Source: Ophiothrix spiculata | Taxonomy: Eukaryota; Echinodermata; Ophiuroidea; Amphilepidida; Ophiotrichidae | Direction: 5' to 3' (one strand) | DNA: 34,053 nt | Assembly: GCA_000969725.1 (NCBI GenBank) | Contig: JXSR01S029361.1 | Part shown: positions 29,970 to 34,053 of the stretch, in pieces | Layout of the letters: each line of letters starts with the position of its first letter | Numbering within the stretch: the stretch's first letter is position 1 | Program-made: the position numbers and the translations under genes | The notes under the pieces: model-generated | What the model saw: only the letters and a program-made list of their open reading frames with translations | Told to the model about the DNA's origin: nothing | Databases searched by the model: none

Positions 29970-30620
29970 GTTAAAGGAGCATTGGACAAGTTCAGCATGA
30001 TTTTTTTAAATTGACCTTTTCAGGAGATCTAATGCAAACTCCAAATTTCTTTTGATTGATTTGCAATCTATGATATAAAAGAAATGTTTTACACACAAAT
30101 CTTTGGCGCTTTCTTGAGCATCAACAAATATGTTTAGAGAATAGCCTCATATCCAAAATCAACAAACTAAATAAAATTCAAATGCTTGACTTTTCTGAAG
30201 GTTTCGATCAAAATTTCCCCACTGTCTGGTAACTGACTGTTATTTCCCAACATATATTTCGTCGGTCGCATCACATACCGATCTGTTTCAAAATCGGTAA
30301 AAAGCACATCACATACCGATCTATATTACCATATCAGTTTTATTGATCTTTGACAAATAATTCCTTTATTCGATTTTCCTGGATTTGGTATTATTATAAA
30401 AAGCACACTTTGAAGTTTAAAATTTCCTCAAAAGATTTGATATATTGTTTTACCAACAATAATTTATACGATACTAAAGTTATATATCAGTATGTGAAAA
30501 CATTATTTACGCAAATAGATCACTTTAGAAATAGACCGGTATGTGATGAGGCTGACGAATTATGAAGTGTAAATCATCCACAAATACAATTTTCGAAATG
30601 TTGTCCGATGCCCCTTTAAC
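29970..30620. mobile_element. 651-bp TIR element
   Basis: The left end GTTAAAGGAGCATTGGACAA is matched, inverted, by the right end TTGTCCGATGCCCCTTTAAC (18 of 20 positions). Inside are two inward repeats of GCATCACATACCGATCT (near 30268 and 30307) and an inverted GACCGGTATGTGATG near 30535. The frame at 30350-30565 is AT-rich, unlike any transposase, and is not called. Part of the subterminal sequence recurs at 33680-33712. Confidence 0.82.
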
Positions 30621-30624
30621 ACTC

Positions 30625-31922
30625 ACCCTTAGGCCAAGTAATCATCTTTAACAGTTTAATAAATTAGTCTCTTGGTTGACTGTATTTGATACAGGTCATA
30701 GCACAATCATGATTTAAAAGTAGAAAATCAACCCAATAACTTGAAATATTCCAAAAGGGACTATAAATCCACTTTTGGTCAAAATTGATTTACAGTGCCA
30801 AAGTGTTATTATTAGTTTAATGGAATCAATCTATTTTTCCAGAACTTGCTTTTAATTTAACTTACCACCACTTGAAAGGTGCTTGTGCATTTTCAAAATG
30901 ATCTAATTATCCATTGCGTTATATTTCCCAAAGGGCCTAAATCTACTAAAGATTGAAAATGAAGCTTTACATAAAAATTAAGAAATAATTTTCTGTTGAT
31001 TTTTTCAGAAACTGCTCAGATTTAAGCCCTTTTGGAATCAAACAAACTCTTCATTTATTGACTGCAACATGTGGGACTTGATGTACTTTTGCTTTCATTT
31101 GTAACCACTCCTTTACCAAGGTATATCATGAGAGTCCCATTTTTTTTGTGATACTGAAAATATTGATCAGTTTATGCAAAATATAATCTTCCTTACACTG
31201 CCAAATTCTCTTTAAAATGTTGGGGAAACTTGATGGTTTTGTCTCTGCCAAGATGTTATGACAGGGGTTCTTTTGTGGATATTTTTGCGAACAGCCCATG
31301 CAATTGGGACCCTGCTGTATGCCAACAGTTACAAATGCACGTACCGCATCCACTCTTCCAATTCTATTATTTATCTTCTGTATACCACCTTACCATAGAT
31401 TTATTTCATACAAGCACACCAAAAATAGTAAAGTAGTTTAATAATGTTTCAATGATTTGATGATTTGTCAAACTTTATGAAGTGTGGGTGTGCTATTGTT
31501 ACGGGGCTTATCAGAGGGCAAATAGTTGAATTGGATGAGTGGATACAGCAATTGAGCATAGTCACATTTTCAGCATTATTTACAGAGGATTTACTGCTGA
31601 TTTAAGAAAGTGAATTTGCAGCTAGAAGATTATGATTTAAGAATGTGAATTTGCAGCTAGAAGAGCAACAACTTCATTCCATGAAATAAACTTTTTTATA
31701 AGATTATGATGATTCCAGATTTGACAGTCCATCACAAACCCTTCGGTGAAGTAGACATTTTTCATTTTGAGCTTCAGTACAAAATGTTCATACCTTTAGT
31801 ATCAGCTTTCATTTCAATTCAAAAATACTTGCAAACTCATTTTTCTAGATTAGTGGAATTGGAAATTTGAACAAAATGACAATTTCAACACTAGAAAATA
31901 ACTTTTAAACACTTTGTAATCT
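30625..31922. other. Intergenic stretch, no gene seen
   Basis: It holds a short direct duplication at about 31598-31667 (GATTTAAGAAAGTGAATTTGCAGCTAGAAGA repeated with one change, period about 36). Otherwise nothing is identified. Confidence 0.55.
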
Positions 31923-32356
31923 TTAAGGTGTAGGTTCCAATCACATTTTCATCCCCGGGGCTCAACCAGAAGTACTGAGGGGAGCGTGGCCGAGTGGTTA
32001 GAGCACGGGTCTCGTAATACAGAGGTTGTGGGTTCGAGCCCCGGGCCAGGCGGTTTACGTCTCCTTGTTTCCTTGGGCAAGAAACTTTACTCTTATTGCT
32101 CCGTGGTTCGGATAGTCACGTTAAGCCGTTGGTCCCCTGTGCGAATGCTCCTTCTTGGGGTGCTGCATACAGTGTATACCTGGTGAGTGTATTGCACTTT
32201 TGATGTCATATGAAAGGTTGCATACTTTGTTTTGTCTCTGAAGAGTAAACTAGAAGCAAACTGAGGGTGAAACCTCACAAAATGTATTTCAGAGGTCAAG
32301 GTCAATCAGTTAAAAGTAAATCACACACATGTTAAAAAAGGAATCTACACCTTTAA
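31923..32356 (+). mobile_element. TTAA-flanked TIR element, second copy, interrupted by a SINE
   Basis: The left end TTAAGGTGTAGGTTCCAATC and the right end GGAATCTACACCTTTAA frame the element. The left body CATCCCCGGGGCTCAACCAG and the right body GGTTGCATACTTTGTTTTGT and CAGAGGTCAAGGTCAATCAG match 25655-25980. The middle 140 bp of the other copy is replaced here by a tRNA-derived SINE of about 220 bp. Confidence 0.83.
31979..32195 (+). mobile_element. tRNA-derived SINE with tRNA-Thr(CGT)-like head
   Basis: The head has box A TGGCCGAGTGG (31987-31997) and box B GGTTCGAGCCC (32031-32041), both matching the polymerase III consensus. The anticodon loop would be CTCGTAA (CGT, threonine), but the anticodon stem CGGGT/TACAG has three mismatches, so it is not a functional tRNA. 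The body CCTTGGGCAAGAAACTTTAC, TCACGTTAAGCCGTTGGTCC and ATACAGTGTATACCTGG is the standard tRNA-SINE body of marine invertebrates, as at 2895. Confidence 0.8.
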
Positions 32357-32359
32357 TTT

Positions 32360-33660
32360 AAAGTTGAAGATTAGTTCTTTTTGAATCAGCAATATAACAA
32401 AATTGAATTGGGGCAGACTTTACTGAAGGTTTGTGGTTGACAGTCACTGACGTATGTTTGACCTTATACACAACTGAAGCACAATACAAAGAGATGTACG
32501 AAGACATTTACTAATTTGTTATAAAATACAATGCATTGTGGCATTAATGTAATCATTGTTGTTGACTTTGATAATAAAAAAACACATTAATATGAAAGAT
32601 ACATTTCCAGTTTTGTTTATGACATATCAATTTTTATTTGGTTAATACATGAAAGTAGATGAAAAGGAACCACAACAAGTTACGATGAAAGTAAAACTCA
32701 CACTGCTGCACTATTATTATTTAGATCCACTTCAAACAAATTATTTGTGATGATCGCACATCGTTTGAATATGCAATGATCGTCAGCAATCGATGTTACA
32801 TTCCCAGTACTTCCTTTGCAACGAAAATGATATATCCGATATTTAGAAATCATCGAGCCACCCGCTCTCTTTCGAATCATTTTTTGATGTGTGTATCCAC
32901 TTTGATAGTACTTTTCTTTTACTGGGACTCATTGGGACCTAATAAAATATAGCTAAGTATCAAAAGCAACTTCAAAATAAACGACAACAGCAACAATCAC
33001 AGACCGGAGACAACCAGAACATTGAGAGATTTATGCTTGTATTATTGGTCCTTCACTCGCCAGGTTCGATTGATGTGCGAATCACCCAAATATCAAAACT
33101 GAAGATTTATGGTGCACGGTGGATTCTCATACAGAGATCTGTGGTGTGCACTGTCATTTAAGTTCTGATGTGTTGGTTCGTGCGTAAAGTTGCTAGCAAT
33201 TTCCAGTAATGATGTCTCATCCAACCCAAATGTCGGCATTGTGACTATGATCAACCTACTTGATATCGACTACTTGATAATAGCTTTCCATTCATTACAT
33301 GAATAGCTTAAGTAGGTGATAACTTTACCGATCAAGTTGATGTGGTTCCTGCTTCTTCTACTTCCATGGTTAATATAAGTTTTTATTTAGTATTTTCCAA
33401 ATTATATCTAAGATCAAATATTTCTATAGTAACATGTCAAAATAAAATAAGGAGTTTTGCTTGATACCATAGCAGCAACAGATGTTAGATGTAGGAAAAT
33501 ATTACTTTGTGTGTGGACACTTTTGCAAGATGAACATTTTTTGAGACCATTTTTTAACCAAACTTGACACTTTTGGAAGGTTCGACTCCCATAGGCCCAA
33601 CGTGTAACGCCTGGTATAACCTTTCATGTCCTGATTTAACTCAAGAACTTTTCATCAGAA
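32360..33660. other. Intergenic stretch, no gene seen
   Basis: No exon pair, RNA gene or clear repeat was found. Confidence 0.5.
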
Positions 33661-33679
33661 ATAAGTTTAACTAAACTTT

Positions 33680-33712
33680 GTTGGTCGCATCACATACCTG
33701 ATCTATATTAAG
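33680..33712 (+). repeat. Fragment of the 29970 TIR element
   Basis: TTGGTCGCATCACATACCTG then ATCTATATTA matches CGGTCGCATCACATACCGATCT and ATCTATATTA of the element at 29970-30620 (positions 30262 and 30318). No ends are recognisable. Confidence 0.5.
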
Positions 33713-33774
33713 CTACCAGGTTGTTCTATGCATATTGTTGGCGTATATATATTAACTCCTCCTATTTTAACGTA

Positions 33775-33850
33775 TTCGACCCTGGGACTCGAACCCAGAA
33801 CCCCTCACATCCCAATCCAATGGTAAGCAATACCGAGCCGCACACGGAAG
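33775..33850 (-). mobile_element. tRNA-like SINE head, minus strand
   Basis: On the minus strand, box B GGTTCGAGTCC (33785-33795) is preceded by ATTGGATTGGGATGTGAGGG, the same sequence seen before box B at 4047. The box A region is CGGCTCGGTAT-like and poor. It is a relic of the same tRNA-derived family, not a working tRNA. Confidence 0.5.
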
Positions 33851-34053
33851 CGATTTTGGAGACAGGATATCTCCCAGTTATAATGTATTTGGACTTGGGA
33901 CCATTTTTTCCACTGTAGGATTTTGTAAGAGTCCGCATTGTTAGGGTTATCATATCAATTATATGACAAGGTTCGAGATTTGACCCCAGTTTGACTGCCA
34001 AAAAATGGAAACAATAAAGATGCCTCAAATAGACAATGATTCTAGGATTAAAT

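Noticed and set aside
30350..30565. Transposase remnant inside the 29970 element
   Set aside because: The 71-codon frame is low in complexity, AT-driven and shows no DDE/D-like motif.
31979..32051. Functional tRNA-Thr(CGT) gene
   Set aside because: Box A and B are good, but the anticodon stem has three mismatches and the acceptor stem does not close, and a SINE body follows.
31986..32186. 66-codon frame starting MAEWLEHGSR
   Set aside because: It lies in the tRNA-derived SINE; MAEWLEHGSR-type translations are a known artefact of tRNA heads.
1..34053. CRISPR array or bacterial operon
   Set aside because: No regularly spaced direct repeats with unique spacers and no prokaryotic gene organisation; introns and LINE/SINE content show a eukaryote.

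Overview
The window looks like nuclear DNA from an invertebrate animal, probably a marine deuterostome (echinoderm, hemichordate or similar). The reasons are AT-rich sequence, no long open frames, small exons with canonical GT-AG introns, a degraded non-LTR retrotransposon, tRNA-derived SINEs, and many short inverted-repeat elements. The group assignment is inference; no species can be named from the sequence.

One gene is clear. It lies on the + strand from at least position 2579 to about 24590 and is the 3' part of an RNF34/RFFL (CARP) family E3 ubiquitin ligase. Supported coding exons are 2579-2716, 3431-3481, 7937-8110, 14906-15107 (SAP-like helical module), 21353-21391 and 23825-24012 (C3HC4 RING and stop). 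Their phases join without conflict (0/0, 0/0, 0/0, 0/1, 1/1, 1/stop). The first exons, which should carry the FYVE-like zinc finger, lie upstream of base 1. A further Q/P/K-rich coding-like segment at 16359-16663 begins in the right phase but cannot join the next exon in frame. It also runs to an in-frame TGA that overlaps an AATAAA, which suggests an alternative RING-less 3' end, a poison exon, or an unseen exon.

The introns are a dense bed of non-autonomous elements. These include a hAT-like element with a clean 8-bp target duplication (4811-5005), two 251-bp copies of one TIR element in opposite orientation (12803-13053 and 22128-22378), and other TIR elements near 13314, 17775, 18938 and 19897. 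There is also a set of near-perfect foldback hairpins (3689-3860, 5967-6156, 8324-8604, 9484-9660, 24778-24938, 28282-28421) and a ~950-bp long inverted repeat (1345-2295). A ~560-bp tandem duplication (about 4770-6250) works as a natural dating device: one copy holds the hAT insertion, the other holds a hairpin insertion, and each lacks the other's insert.

From about 24.6 kb to the end I see no credible gene. This part holds a two-copy TTAA-flanked element (25655-25980 and 31923-32356, the second disrupted by a tRNA-derived SINE), a 651-bp TIR element (29970-30620), a ~61-bp tandem repeat (26890-27050) and otherwise plain AT-rich sequence.
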